From: Marivita sp. | GTDB taxonomy: Bacteria; Pseudomonadota; Alphaproteobacteria; Rhodobacterales; Rhodobacteraceae | Length of the DNA stretch: 51,392 bases | Assembly: GCF_017643905.1 (NCBI RefSeq) | Contig: NZ_JAEPMO010000007.1 | Location: 1-51,392, forward strand | Reading direction: 5' to 3' | Shown here: positions 16,926 to 24,892 of the stretch, in pieces | Layout of the letters: the number at the start of each line of letters is the position of its first letter | Numbering within the stretch: position 1 is the first letter of the stretch | Translations under genes and position numbers: made by a program | The notes under the pieces: generated by a model | Told to the model about the DNA's origin: nothing | Database searches by the model: none | The model's input: the letters and a program-made list of their open reading frames with translations, nothing else

Positions 16926-17918
16926 TTGAAGAAAAGACGTTTGCTTCAGTCCGGCAAGATGGTTTCCGAAATCGGGCTCGGTTGCATGAGCTTTGGTGGT
17001 TTTTACGGTGCCACCGACGAAACCGAGTCGCACGCGACGCTGGCCGCCGCGCTTGACCTTGGAATTGACCTTCTGGACACCGCGAATGTCTACGGGCTTG
17101 GCATCTCGGAAACGGTGATCGGGACGTTCCTCAAGGGCGACACGTCGAAGTTCACCATCGCGACCAAGGCCGGCATCTGGCGCGACAAAGAACACGGCAA
17201 TCGCGGCTTCAACAACAAGCCGGATTACTTGCGGTCCGAGCTTGAAGGGTCTCTCAGGCGGATGGGTATTGATCACGTCGATCTGTTCTACGTGCACCGG
17301 CGTGACCGCGAACTGCAGATCGAAAATGTCATGGAAACTCTCTTGGCGCTGAAGGCCGAGGGAAAGATCGGCGGTATCGGGTTCTCCGAAATCTCACCCG
17401 CGTCGCTGCGCCGGGCCTCTGCGGTTGGCCCCGTTGATGTCGTCCAAAGCGAGTACTCTCTGTGGTCACGTCAGCCTGATCTTGGCATGCTGCAGACCTG
17501 TCGCGACCTTGGAGTTGCGCTGGTGGCCTATTCCCCTTTGGCGCGCGGGATGGTGTCCAGCGTAACACCAAACCCGGCCACATTCCTCGAAAAGGATTTT
17601 CGCAAGAACAATCCCCGTTTCCTCGAACCGAATTTCAGCTTCAACCTCCCATACGCCAAGGCGTTTCAGGCTTATGCACAAGATCACGGAACAACGGCGA
17701 CAGCGCTTGCGTTGGCGTGGTGCCTTGCCCGCGGGGAAAACATCATCCCGATCCCGGGCACACGCACGCCAGATCATCTGGCTGAATGTGCGGCCGCGTC
17801 TGCATTAACCGTCACACCCGACATGATGGCCGAAATCGAGCACATCCTTCCCGTTGGTTGGGCGCATGGCGACCGGTATTCGCAGGCGCAGTGGAACGGT
17901 CCTGAAGGCTATTGCTGA
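16926..17918 (+). CDS. Aldo/keto reductase
   Basis: A 330-residue NADPH-dependent oxidoreductase of the (beta/alpha)8 aldo/keto reductase family. The catalytic tetrad is complete: Asp51, Tyr56 (DTANVYG), Lys81 (ATKAG) and His124 (FYVHRRD). The C-terminal IPIPGTRTPDHL is the cofactor-binding segment of the YakC-like branch. The start is TTG at 16926, 4 bases after GGAGAGAG; no upstream ATG in frame fits. It is a single-gene unit closed by a strong hairpin. The substrate is unknown. Confidence 0.88.
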   Translation: MKKRRLLQSGKMVSEIGLGCMSFGGFYGATDETESHATLAAALDLGIDLLDTANVYGLGISETVIGTFLKGDTSKFTIATKAGIWRDKEHGNRGFNNKPDYLRSELEGSLRRMGIDHVDLFYVHRRDRELQIENVMETLLALKAEGKIGGIGFSEISPASLRRASAVGPVDVVQSEYSLWSRQPDLGMLQTCRDLGVALVAYSPLARGMVSSVTPNPATFLEKDFRKNNPRFLEPNFSFNLPYAKAFQAYAQDHGTTATALALAWCLARGENIIPIPGTRTPDHLAECAAASALTVTPDMMAEIEHILPVGWAHGDRYSQAQWNGPEGYC

Positions 17919-17940
17919 TCCGTTTTCGGATCAAAGACAA

Positions 17941-17968
17941 AAGGCCGGGCGCATGCCCGGCCTTTTTT
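17941..17968. terminator. Bidirectional intrinsic terminator
   Basis: AAGGCCGGGC (17941-17950) pairs with GCCCGGCCTT (17955-17964) around GCAT. A T-run follows on the plus strand and an A-run precedes it, so it can end both the aldo/keto reductase and the convergent TRAP permease transcripts. Confidence 0.88.
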
Positions 17969-17985
17969 GTTGATAAGCGATGCAA

Positions 17986-20271
17986 TCAGTCCGCGCCACG
18001 CACCGGGATCGTCGCATCGGGGCGCGGGTGCAGGACTTTTTGCACAAAGTAGGTTGCTGCCGCGATACCCACCCCGATCAGGTCGGTGATCAGCCCGCCT
18101 TCAATCATGAAGAGCGCGGCAAGGATCAGCGCGATCCGCAGGAACCAGACCGACCGTCCGCCAAGGAACCAACCTTGCACACCCGAGCTAAGAAGGAACA
18201 CCCCGATCGTCGCGGTCACTCCGGCGCGGATGACTTCGAACCAGGTTCCATCCATCAGGATCGCGCTGTTGTAGAAGAACATGTAGGGCACGATGAAAGC
18301 CGCGATGCCGATCTTGAACGACGCGACCGATGTTTCCATCGGGTTCGCACCCGAGATCCCCGCTGCCGCATAGCTTGCCAGTGCGACCGGAGGTGTGATC
18401 GCTGACAGAACCGCGAAGTAGAAGACGAAGAAGTGTGCCGTCAGCGTCGGGATGCCCAACTGCACGAGGCCGGGCGCAACGACCGACGCGGCAACCGCGT
18501 AGGCGGCGGTGGTCGGCATGCCCATCCCAAGCAGGATCGCGATACACATCGCAAAGAACAGCGCCAGAAGCTGGCTCACGCCTGCAAGGTCCAGAAGCAC
18601 AGCCGAGAAGCGTGCCCCGACTCCGGTCAGGCTGATCACACCCACGATGATGCCCGCGCAGGCACAGACCGCGATGATCTGGATCGACATGATCCCGGCC
18701 AGCTCAAATGCTTTGAGGATCGACCGCAGGCCCATTCGATGCGGCGTAAACCACGACACGACCGCTGCTGCGACGGTCGCCAAGGTGCCCGCGCGGATCA
18801 CGGAATAGCCCATGAACAGGGCAACGATCAGGATGATGATCGGGATGAACAGGTAGACCTGACGCACAAGCTTGTTGAACTTGGGAAGTTCGTCTTCCCG
18901 CATCCCGCGCATGCCAAGCTTGGCGGCCTCGAAATCGACCATGAAGTAGACCGACACGAAATAGAGGATCGCGGGGAGGATCGCGGCAATCGCGATGTCG
19001 GTATAGGGAATACCGGTGATCTCGGCCATGATGAAAGCGCCGGCACCCATGATCGGCGGCATGATTTGCCCACCGGTCGAGGCCGCTGCTTCAACCGCGC
19101 CAGCGGTTTTCTTGTGGTAGCCCACGCGTTTCATTAACGGGATGGTCAGCGATCCGGTCGCCACCACGTTGCCTGCCGACGTACCGTTGATCATGCCCAT
19201 CAGACCTGATGCAAAGATGGCCACTTTGGCGGGGCCACCCCGCGCACGACCCGCAGTCGCAAACGCAAAGTTGACAAAGTAGTCGCCCACTTTTGACGCC
19301 TGAAGAAAGGCCGCGAAGATGATGAACAGGATGATGTAGGTCGACGACACCGCCGTAGTCGGTCCCAGAATGCCCGCGTCGGAATAGACATGGCCGAAGA
19401 AGCGTTGCCAAGAATAGGCGCTTTGCACCGCGAGGATGCCGGGCAGCAAGTGCGCCACAAAGGTATATAGCAGGAACACACCGGTGATGATCACCAGTGC
19501 CAGACCCGCGACGCGGCGTGTGAGTTCGAGGATCATTGCAGAGCCTGCGGTCGCCGCAAAGGCGACCCCGATGGGCACAAACGGCGTACCGACGGCGTTG
19601 CGCGCGGCGGTGCCGTAGATGGCAATGAGATATATTGCGATGACGATCCCGCACAGGGCCAGAACCACGTCTGAGGCGGCGAAAAGCTCTCGCCCCCGTC
19701 TTTCGAACCAGCCAGTGACGATGGCTCCAAACGTGGCGATCAGAAGTGGCGTTCCGAACCACCAGACCTCACTGGCATAGATTTCGGTTCCTGGAAAAGC
19801 GGCCCATGTGGTCAGACCGCCCATCTGCGGCAGCGTGCCCGAATTGATGAGTGTATGATAGCCTGATGCGGTGATCCCGGCGACCAGTGCAGGAATGACC
19901 AAGATCAAAGCAAGAATCGAGATCAGCTTCGTTTCCTTGTGGGGTGCGTCATCTTCCGAAAAGGTGTGCGCTGAAAACAGCAGGAACCCCAGGGCCAGAG
20001 CGCCCGAAATGTGCACGATCCGGAAGTTCCAGGTTTCCAGAGGGAATTGCGGCAAAAACGGTATTTCGATCCCGGTCCAATCGGAAATGGACACCCCGTT
20101 CAATGCGATCATGTGGAACGCGGCATAGATGGTCGAAAGTGCGGCCATCACGAAATAGGCGCGCCCTGAAAACAGACGGCGGTTGCTCTCGATCGGTTCC
20201 TCGTCAACGCCTTCGGCGAGAATGGGTTCGTCCAGCGGCTCGTCGGCATGCAGGTTTTTGGAATCGGTCAT
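17986..20271 (-). CDS. TRAP transporter fused permease (TAXI type), system 1
   Basis: A 761-residue inner-membrane protein in which the small (DctQ-like) and large (DctM-like) TRAP subunits are fused, as in TAXI systems. It has many hydrophobic helices. Large-subunit motifs include SGLMGMINGTSAGNVVATGSLTIPLMKR (the G-x-S/T-x-x-N type hairpin region, residues near 365-390), STGGQIMPPIMGAGAFIMAE and LGMGMPTTAAYAVA. It works with the binding protein encoded just upstream to import a small organic anion, driven by a cation gradient. A minus-strand terminator-like hairpin between the two genes probably lowers permease expression. The substrate is likely a carboxylate, judging by the dehydrogenases nearby. 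Confidence 0.9.
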   Translation of the reverse strand: MTDSKNLHADEPLDEPILAEGVDEEPIESNRRLFSGRAYFVMAALSTIYAAFHMIALNGVSISDWTGIEIPFLPQFPLETWNFRIVHISGALALGFLLFSAHTFSEDDAPHKETKLISILALILVIPALVAGITASGYHTLINSGTLPQMGGLTTWAAFPGTEIYASEVWWFGTPLLIATFGAIVTGWFERRGRELFAASDVVLALCGIVIAIYLIAIYGTAARNAVGTPFVPIGVAFAATAGSAMILELTRRVAGLALVIITGVFLLYTFVAHLLPGILAVQSAYSWQRFFGHVYSDAGILGPTTAVSSTYIILFIIFAAFLQASKVGDYFVNFAFATAGRARGGPAKVAIFASGLMGMINGTSAGNVVATGSLTIPLMKRVGYHKKTAGAVEAAASTGGQIMPPIMGAGAFIMAEITGIPYTDIAIAAILPAILYFVSVYFMVDFEAAKLGMRGMREDELPKFNKLVRQVYLFIPIIILIVALFMGYSVIRAGTLATVAAAVVSWFTPHRMGLRSILKAFELAGIMSIQIIAVCACAGIIVGVISLTGVGARFSAVLLDLAGVSQLLALFFAMCIAILLGMGMPTTAAYAVAASVVAPGLVQLGIPTLTAHFFVFYFAVLSAITPPVALASYAAAGISGANPMETSVASFKIGIAAFIVPYMFFYNSAILMDGTWFEVIRAGVTATIGVFLLSSGVQGWFLGGRSVWFLRIALILAALFMIEGGLITDLIGVGIAAATYFVQKVLHPRPDATIPVRGAD

Positions 20272-20337
20272 CGTGTCCTCCCGGGTGATGGCCTGTGTAG
20301 CCTGAACGCTATCTTGAACCGGCCATCATTGAAACAA

Positions 20338-20364
20338 AACCGCGCCCGCATGTGGGGCGCGGTT
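20338..20364 (-). terminator. Attenuator-like hairpin between TAXI binding protein and permease
   Basis: Read on the minus strand, AACCGCGCCC (20364-20355) and GGGCGCGGTT (20347-20338) form a 10-pair stem with a 7-base loop, followed by TTTTGTTTC. This is a good intrinsic terminator placed between the two genes of one transporter. Partial read-through would give much more binding protein than permease. Confidence 0.8.
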
Positions 20365-20420
20365 CCGATTCTTCAGCACTTGCAAACAATAGAAACGCAT
20401 TGTTCGCAAATCATGCATAA

Positions 20421-21404
20421 TCATCCGCCGTGGATCATATCCGCCGCAATGCTTGCACTTGCGTTTTCTGTGAACCAGCGCGCTGCGCCGGGGTGCCACT
20501 TCATGACGGTGTTGCGATCCCAGAATTCCGGCAGTGTGGAGCGCGCTGCGCGGTGCGTGTTCACCATCCGCTCATTGTCTGACATGACCGCGTTGACGAC
20601 TTCGTACACGAAGGTCTCGGGCAGGTCGCAGTTTGCGATGGCGAAGTTCCACATCGAGACCGACCGTGCCGGCGCTTCGAGTGTGGTGTAGGCATCGGCA
20701 GAGATGTCGAAATTCGCCACAGGGAAGGCTGCCGTGATCTTGGCCTGTTCTTCTTCGGTGAATTCGATGATGTTGATCGCGGTCTGAACCTCAAGCTGCG
20801 ACACCGCAGGAACCGGAACACCCGCTGCGAAGGCGATCACGTCCAGCAGACCATCCTGAAGCTGACCGCCAAGGTCGGACCAGCCGCCATTGCGACGTTC
20901 GAAATTGACGCCCAGTTCTTCCATCATGCGCGGGAAATAGGTGTCGGATGTCGAGCCTGCCGGGCCAAAGCCGATACGCGCACCTGCCGGGATATCAGAG
21001 ATGGACGCGATCCCCGACGATGCGAGAGCGGTGACCGAGAACGGTGTCTGGTACATCGGGAACATCGCACAGGCGTTGGTCATCGGCAGACCCGGTGCAA
21101 TCGGGTTCGAACCGGCGATCGATTCCGCCGCAGGGCCCATGGTTGTCATGCCAAAGGGCAGATCGCCGGTGTGGACCAGCGCCATGTTCTGCATCGGGCC
21201 GCCGGTGACTTCGGCGCCGCCAGAGACACCCAGAACCTCGGACACGATCCCGGCCCAGCCAGAGCCATAGCCGAAATACGTCCCACCCTGCGATCCGGTG
21301 CCGACGGTAAAGCTCTCTGGCCAGCCTGTCCGATCCTGAGCGACGGACATGGTTGCCGAAAAGGCAGCGACCACAACGGCCCCTGTCAAAGCAGTAAATT
21401 TCAT
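20421..21404 (-). CDS. TAXI-family TRAP solute-binding protein, system 1
   Basis: A 327-residue periplasmic binding protein. The signal peptide is residues 1-22 (cleavage near SVAQ), followed by the TAXI hallmark TGSQGGTYFGYGSGWAGI. Later segments include ARIGFGPAGSTSDTYFPRMM and the C-terminal HPGAARWFTE. It captures the substrate for the fused permease encoded downstream. GGAGG lies 6-7 bases upstream of the ATG. A GCGGAT/ATCCGC dyad lies about 56 bases before the start. TAXI ligands include glutamate and other carboxylates; the ligand here is unknown. Confidence 0.9.
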   Translation of the reverse strand: MKFTALTGAVVVAAFSATMSVAQDRTGWPESFTVGTGSQGGTYFGYGSGWAGIVSEVLGVSGGAEVTGGPMQNMALVHTGDLPFGMTTMGPAAESIAGSNPIAPGLPMTNACAMFPMYQTPFSVTALASSGIASISDIPAGARIGFGPAGSTSDTYFPRMMEELGVNFERRNGGWSDLGGQLQDGLLDVIAFAAGVPVPAVSQLEVQTAINIIEFTEEEQAKITAAFPVANFDISADAYTTLEAPARSVSMWNFAIANCDLPETFVYEVVNAVMSDNERMVNTHRAARSTLPEFWDRNTVMKWHPGAARWFTENASASIAADMIHGG

Positions 21405-21459
21405 TGTTTTCCTCCACTGTGTGCGTTCCTCGGGCGCAGGTTTGCTTTTTGCTGCCCTA

Positions 21460-21473
21460 GCGGATTGATCCGC
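21460..21473 (-). promoter_or_regulatory. GCGGAT-TG-ATCCGC dyad ahead of TAXI system 1
   Basis: A perfect 6+2+6 inverted repeat lies 56 bases upstream of the binding-protein start. Its half-site GCGGA/TCCGC recurs upstream of the second TAXI binding-protein gene (33375-33388 and 33409-33422), next to dctBD. It is a candidate operator for a regulator common to both systems. Confidence 0.45.
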
Positions 21474-21519
21474 GACGCATGAAGTAAAGCTACAGGCAAG
21501 GAAATCACGAGTTCAAGGC

Positions 21520-21540
21520 AAAAGACTGTAACTTCAGTCT
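21520..21540 (-). terminator. Possible weak terminator of the LysR gene
   Basis: On the minus strand AGACTG and CAGTCT form a 6-pair stem with a 6-base loop, followed by TTTTG. It lies 46 bases beyond the LysR stop codon. The stem is short and AT-rich, so this is tentative. Confidence 0.3.
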
Positions 21541-21545
21541 CATTG

Positions 21546-21568
21546 ATTATTCAATTATTTTGAATAAT
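21546..21568. promoter_or_regulatory. LysR-type T-N11-A palindrome
   Basis: ATTATTCAA (21546-21554) and TTGAATAAT (21560-21568) form a perfect 9-base inverted repeat with a 5-base centre. The core TCAATTATTTTGA fits the T-N11-A rule for LysR-family binding sites. It lies between the 3' end of the LysR gene and the promoter region of the TAXI operon, about 140-165 bases upstream of the binding-protein start. This suggests control of the transporter by the neighbouring LysR protein. Confidence 0.5.
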
Positions 21569-21585
21569 TCCGATCCCGACATGCG

Positions 21586-22497
21586 TCATGCCGTTGCCGC
21601 GAGTGCGGAAAGACGGTCTTCGAGCACCTCCAGAAACGCATCCCGCGCTGGATGCCGTGCGTCCCGAACCCAAACCGCTGATACCGCAAGGCGGTTGCGG
21701 GCGCTGTCCGGCAGGTCAAGCGACACAAAGGAAACGCCACCCACCGCTAGCCGTGATGCCCACCGTGGCACGATCGCTAATCCCACGCCTGTGCTGACAA
21801 GACTGACAATCGTCTGCTTCTCCTCGGCGATCTGTGCAACACGTGCAGTGAGCCCTGCCTCGAGAAACAGTTTCATCGTCAGGTCGTGGCTGTGAGGCCG
21901 GGAATTTCGTTCCGGCACGATCAGCGGGGCGTCTGCCATGTCTTCGACCGAAACCTTAGTTCGTTTGGCAAGCGGATGGCTTTCCGGAACCGCGACGACC
22001 GCAGTTTCATAAAACAGATGCTGGTAGACAAGCCGCGCGTCGCGCACCTCTGGAGGCCTGACAATGGCGATGTCCAGACGCCCAGACACCAATCTTGGCA
22101 AAAGCCGGATTGTTTTCTGCTCAAGCAGTTCGACGTCAATCTCGGCATGCCTTTCACGAAAATGGGGCAAGAGCTGCGGAATAAGACCCGCAGCCGCGCT
22201 GTCGATGGCACCGATCCGAAGGATCGACGCCTGATCCTGTCGGCTGTCCCGGAATGTCGCCTCAAGCCGGTCCGCCTGCTCGATCAGGTCGCGCGCTGCT
22301 TCGACAAAATTGCGTCCCGGCTCCGTCAGAGAGACACTGCGCGTTGTTCTGACAAGCAGACGCGCACCCAGGCTTTCTTCCAGAAGCTTGATATGCCGTC
22401 CCAACGATGCAGGCAGCATATTCAGGCTTTGCGCCGCTTTTCCAAAATGCAGCGTGTCCGCGACGGCGACGAGGCACCTGAGTTGACGGAGTTCCAT
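21586..22497 (-). CDS. LysR-family transcriptional regulator
   Basis: A 303-residue regulator with the classic N-terminal winged helix-turn-helix (MELRQLRCLVAVADTLHFGKAAQSL, of which RQLRCLVAVAD and FGKAAQ are typical, then LLEESLGARLL). A LysR substrate domain of about 210 residues follows. It is divergent from the first tartrate-dehydrogenase-like gene (126 bases between starts) and lies downstream of none of its own likely targets. Its position between the TAXI operon and the dehydrogenases makes both plausible targets, with the transported acid or a metabolite as inducer. Confidence 0.9.
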   Translation of the reverse strand: MELRQLRCLVAVADTLHFGKAAQSLNMLPASLGRHIKLLEESLGARLLVRTTRSVSLTEPGRNFVEAARDLIEQADRLEATFRDSRQDQASILRIGAIDSAAAGLIPQLLPHFRERHAEIDVELLEQKTIRLLPRLVSGRLDIAIVRPPEVRDARLVYQHLFYETAVVAVPESHPLAKRTKVSVEDMADAPLIVPERNSRPHSHDLTMKLFLEAGLTARVAQIAEEKQTIVSLVSTGVGLAIVPRWASRLAVGGVSFVSLDLPDSARNRLAVSAVWVRDARHPARDAFLEVLEDRLSALAATA

Positions 22498-22623
22498 GCG
22501 ACCAATATTATTTCATTTTTTTATATGATCTCTGATGCGTTGTGTTGGCTTGGTCAAGTTGCGATTGTCACGCGTAACGGTCGGAGCGCGCATGTCCCGC
22601 GCCCGGAAAGCCATCAGGAGACC

Positions 22624-23700
22624 ATGATGCGGACCTATAAAATTGCTGCCATTCCCGCGGATGGCATCGGGCCAGAAGTGATCGACGCTGGAACGGAAGT
22701 ACTGTCCGTTCTCGCTCAACGCGCAGGAGACGTGCGCTTTGACGTGACGACTTTCGATTGGGGTTCGGACTATTACAAGAAGACGGGCGTCATGATGCCT
22801 GAAGACGGTCTTGAACAGCTCAAACCCTTCGACGCGATCTATTTTGGCGCCGTGGGTGCGCCCGATGTGCCGGACCATGTCACGCTCTGGGGTCTGCGGC
22901 TGCCCATCTGCCAGGGCTTCGACCAATATGCCAACGTACGCCCGACCAAGATCATTCCCGGTGTAACCTCGCCCCTGCGCGGCGTGGGTGTCGGCGATCT
23001 GGATTGGGTGATCGTCCGCGAGAATTCCGAGGGGGAATACTCCGGACATGGGGGCCGTGCGCACCGCGGCATGCCCGAAGAGGTGGGCACAGAAGTGTCC
23101 ATCTTCACCCGTGTCGGTGTGACCCGCATTATGCGCTATGCCTTCCAACTGGCCCAATCGCGTCCGCGCAAGTTTCTCACCGTTGTCACCAAGTCCAACG
23201 CGCAGCGCTTCGGTATGGTCATGTGGGACGAGATCGCAGCAGAGGTCGCGCAGGAATTCCCGGATGTCACGTGGGACAAGATGCTGGTCGATGCGATGAC
23301 GGTGCGAATGGTGAAGAACCCGCAATCGCTCGACACCATCGTCGCAACCAACCTGCATGCCGACATCCTGTCTGATCTGGCTGGCGCTTTGGCAGGATCG
23401 CTTGGGGTTGCGCCGACCGCGAATATCGACCCTGAACGCCGATTCCCGTCGATGTTCGAACCGATCCACGGCTCGGCCTTTGACATCACCGGCAAGGGCA
23501 TCGCGAACCCCGTGGCGACGTTCTGGACCGCCAGCCAGATGCTCGACCATCTGGGTGAGGCCGAGGCGTCTGCCCGTCTGATGCGCGCCGTGGAAAAGGT
23601 GTGCGCCGAAGGTATCATCACGCCCGATGTTGGCGGAACGGCCACCACGAAAGAAGTGACCGAAGCGGTGTGCGAAGCGATCCGCGGAGAGAACATCTGA
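22624..23700 (+). CDS. Tartrate/D-malate dehydrogenase-like decarboxylating dehydrogenase, copy 1
   Basis: A 358-residue member of the isocitrate/isopropylmalate dehydrogenase family, closest in layout to TtuC/YeaU (DmlA). Visible features are IPADGIGPEV at the N terminus, VRENSEGEYSGHGGR (substrate and phosphate-site region), the VTKSNAQ segment, metal-binding Asp residues in DAMTVRM and NLHADILSD, and FEPIHGSAFDITGKG. Such enzymes oxidise tartrate, D-malate or related 2-hydroxyacids with NAD and Mn2+. The start ATG at 22624 follows AGGAG; a long upstream open frame lies over the LysR gene and is rejected. It is the first gene of a probable catabolic operon controlled by the divergent LysR. 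Confidence 0.87.
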   Translation: MMRTYKIAAIPADGIGPEVIDAGTEVLSVLAQRAGDVRFDVTTFDWGSDYYKKTGVMMPEDGLEQLKPFDAIYFGAVGAPDVPDHVTLWGLRLPICQGFDQYANVRPTKIIPGVTSPLRGVGVGDLDWVIVRENSEGEYSGHGGRAHRGMPEEVGTEVSIFTRVGVTRIMRYAFQLAQSRPRKFLTVVTKSNAQRFGMVMWDEIAAEVAQEFPDVTWDKMLVDAMTVRMVKNPQSLDTIVATNLHADILSDLAGALAGSLGVAPTANIDPERRFPSMFEPIHGSAFDITGKGIANPVATFWTASQMLDHLGEAEASARLMRAVEKVCAEGIITPDVGGTATTKEVTEAVCEAIRGENI

Positions 23701-23760
23701 TTTTTGATCTTCGAAGGCGATGGCCTTGAAGAGGCCCTTGCCCCGATTGTAGTCTTTGAT

Positions 23761-23792
23761 GAAGCGGTGTCTTCGGCGCCGCTTCTTTATTT
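23761..23792 (+). terminator. Terminator-like hairpin between the two dehydrogenase genes
   Basis: GAAGCGGTG (23761-23769) can pair with CGCCGCTTC (23777-23785) through nine pairs including one U-G. The loop contains TTCG, and TTTATTT follows. It lies in the 110-base gap between the two paralogous dehydrogenase genes and may attenuate expression of the second copy. Confidence 0.55.
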
Positions 23793-23810
23793 GGAAAGGC
23801 CGCTTCTCGC

Positions 23811-24890
23811 ATGTCCCAGAACAGCTACAAGATCGCAGTCATTCCGGGCGACGGGATCGGCAAGGAAACCACCCCGGAAGGCGTCCGCGTGTTGCAGGCC
23901 GCACAAAAGCGGTTCGATCTTGGCTTCGATTTCGAAGACCACGATTTTTCCAGCGCGGATTACTACGTCAAGACCGGCGAAATGCTCCCTCCCGACTGGA
24001 AGGACAGGCTGTCGGGCAGCGATGCGATTTTCTTTGGAGCGGTTGGCTGGCCCGAAATCGTACCGGATCATGTGTCGCTTTGGGGGTCCTTGATCCAGTT
24101 CCGGCGCGAGTTCGATCAATATGTCAGCCTGCGTCCCGCCCGCGCAATGCCGGGCGTTCCGCTGCCATTGGCCGGTCGCAAACCCGGTGATATCGACATG
24201 ATGATCGTGCGAGAAAACACCGAAGGCGAGTATTCGTCCATCGGTGGGCGCATGTTCCCGGGCACGGACCGCGAGATTGTCATGCAGGAAACGGTGATGA
24301 GCCGGATCGGTGTGGACCGTATCCTGAAATACGCGTTCGATCTGGCCCGTTCGCGCGGTGGCCATCTGACCTCTGCGACCAAGTCGAACGGCATCTCGAT
24401 CACCATGCCCTATTGGGATGAGCGGGTGCAGGAGATGTCGGCGCAATATCCCGATGTGAAGGTCGACAAGTACCATATCGACATCCTGACCGCGCAGTTC
24501 GTCCTTCACCCCGACTGGTTCGACGTGGTTGTCGCATCGAACCTCTTTGGCGACATCCTGTCCGACCTCGGCCCCGCCTGTACGGGCACCATCGGGATCG
24601 CGCCTTCGGGCAACATCAACCCCGAAGGTCGGTTCCCGTCGCTCTTTGAACCGGTCCACGGTTCTGCCCCTGACATCGCCGGCAAAGGCATCGCGAACCC
24701 GGTCGGTCAGATTTGGGCGGCGTCGATGATGCTCGACCATCTGGGTCAGCCAGAGGCGGCAGCGGCCATCGTGCGCGCCATTGAGACCGTGCTGACTGAA
24801 GATGCGCTGCGCACTGCCGACTTGGGCGGCATGGCCGATACGGTGACCTGCGGAAGCGCAATTGCCGACGCCCTTCTGGACGGTGTCTGA
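23811..24890 (+). CDS. Tartrate/D-malate dehydrogenase-like decarboxylating dehydrogenase, copy 2
   Basis: A 359-residue paralogue of the preceding gene with IPGDGIGKET, VRENTEGEYSSIGGR, SATKSNG, the metal region YHIDILTA and NLFGDILSD, and FEPVHGSAPDIAGKG. Differences lie in the substrate region: copy 1 has the sequence SGHGGRAHRG and copy 2 SSIGGRMFPG. The two enzymes may therefore act on different hydroxyacids or different stereoisomers. The gene is followed two bases later by the hydrolase gene, indicating co-transcription. The ribosome-binding site (GGAAAGG) is somewhat distant. Confidence 0.86.
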   Translation: MSQNSYKIAVIPGDGIGKETTPEGVRVLQAAQKRFDLGFDFEDHDFSSADYYVKTGEMLPPDWKDRLSGSDAIFFGAVGWPEIVPDHVSLWGSLIQFRREFDQYVSLRPARAMPGVPLPLAGRKPGDIDMMIVRENTEGEYSSIGGRMFPGTDREIVMQETVMSRIGVDRILKYAFDLARSRGGHLTSATKSNGISITMPYWDERVQEMSAQYPDVKVDKYHIDILTAQFVLHPDWFDVVVASNLFGDILSDLGPACTGTIGIAPSGNINPEGRFPSLFEPVHGSAPDIAGKGIANPVGQIWAASMMLDHLGQPEAAAAIVRAIETVLTEDALRTADLGGMADTVTCGSAIADALLDGV

Positions 24891-24892
24891 GT

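Noticed and set aside
21886-22623. Long N-terminal extension of the first tartrate-dehydrogenase-like protein
   Set aside because: The extension is antisense to the LysR gene; family proteins start at the MMRTYKIAAIP segment, which has its own AGGAG site.
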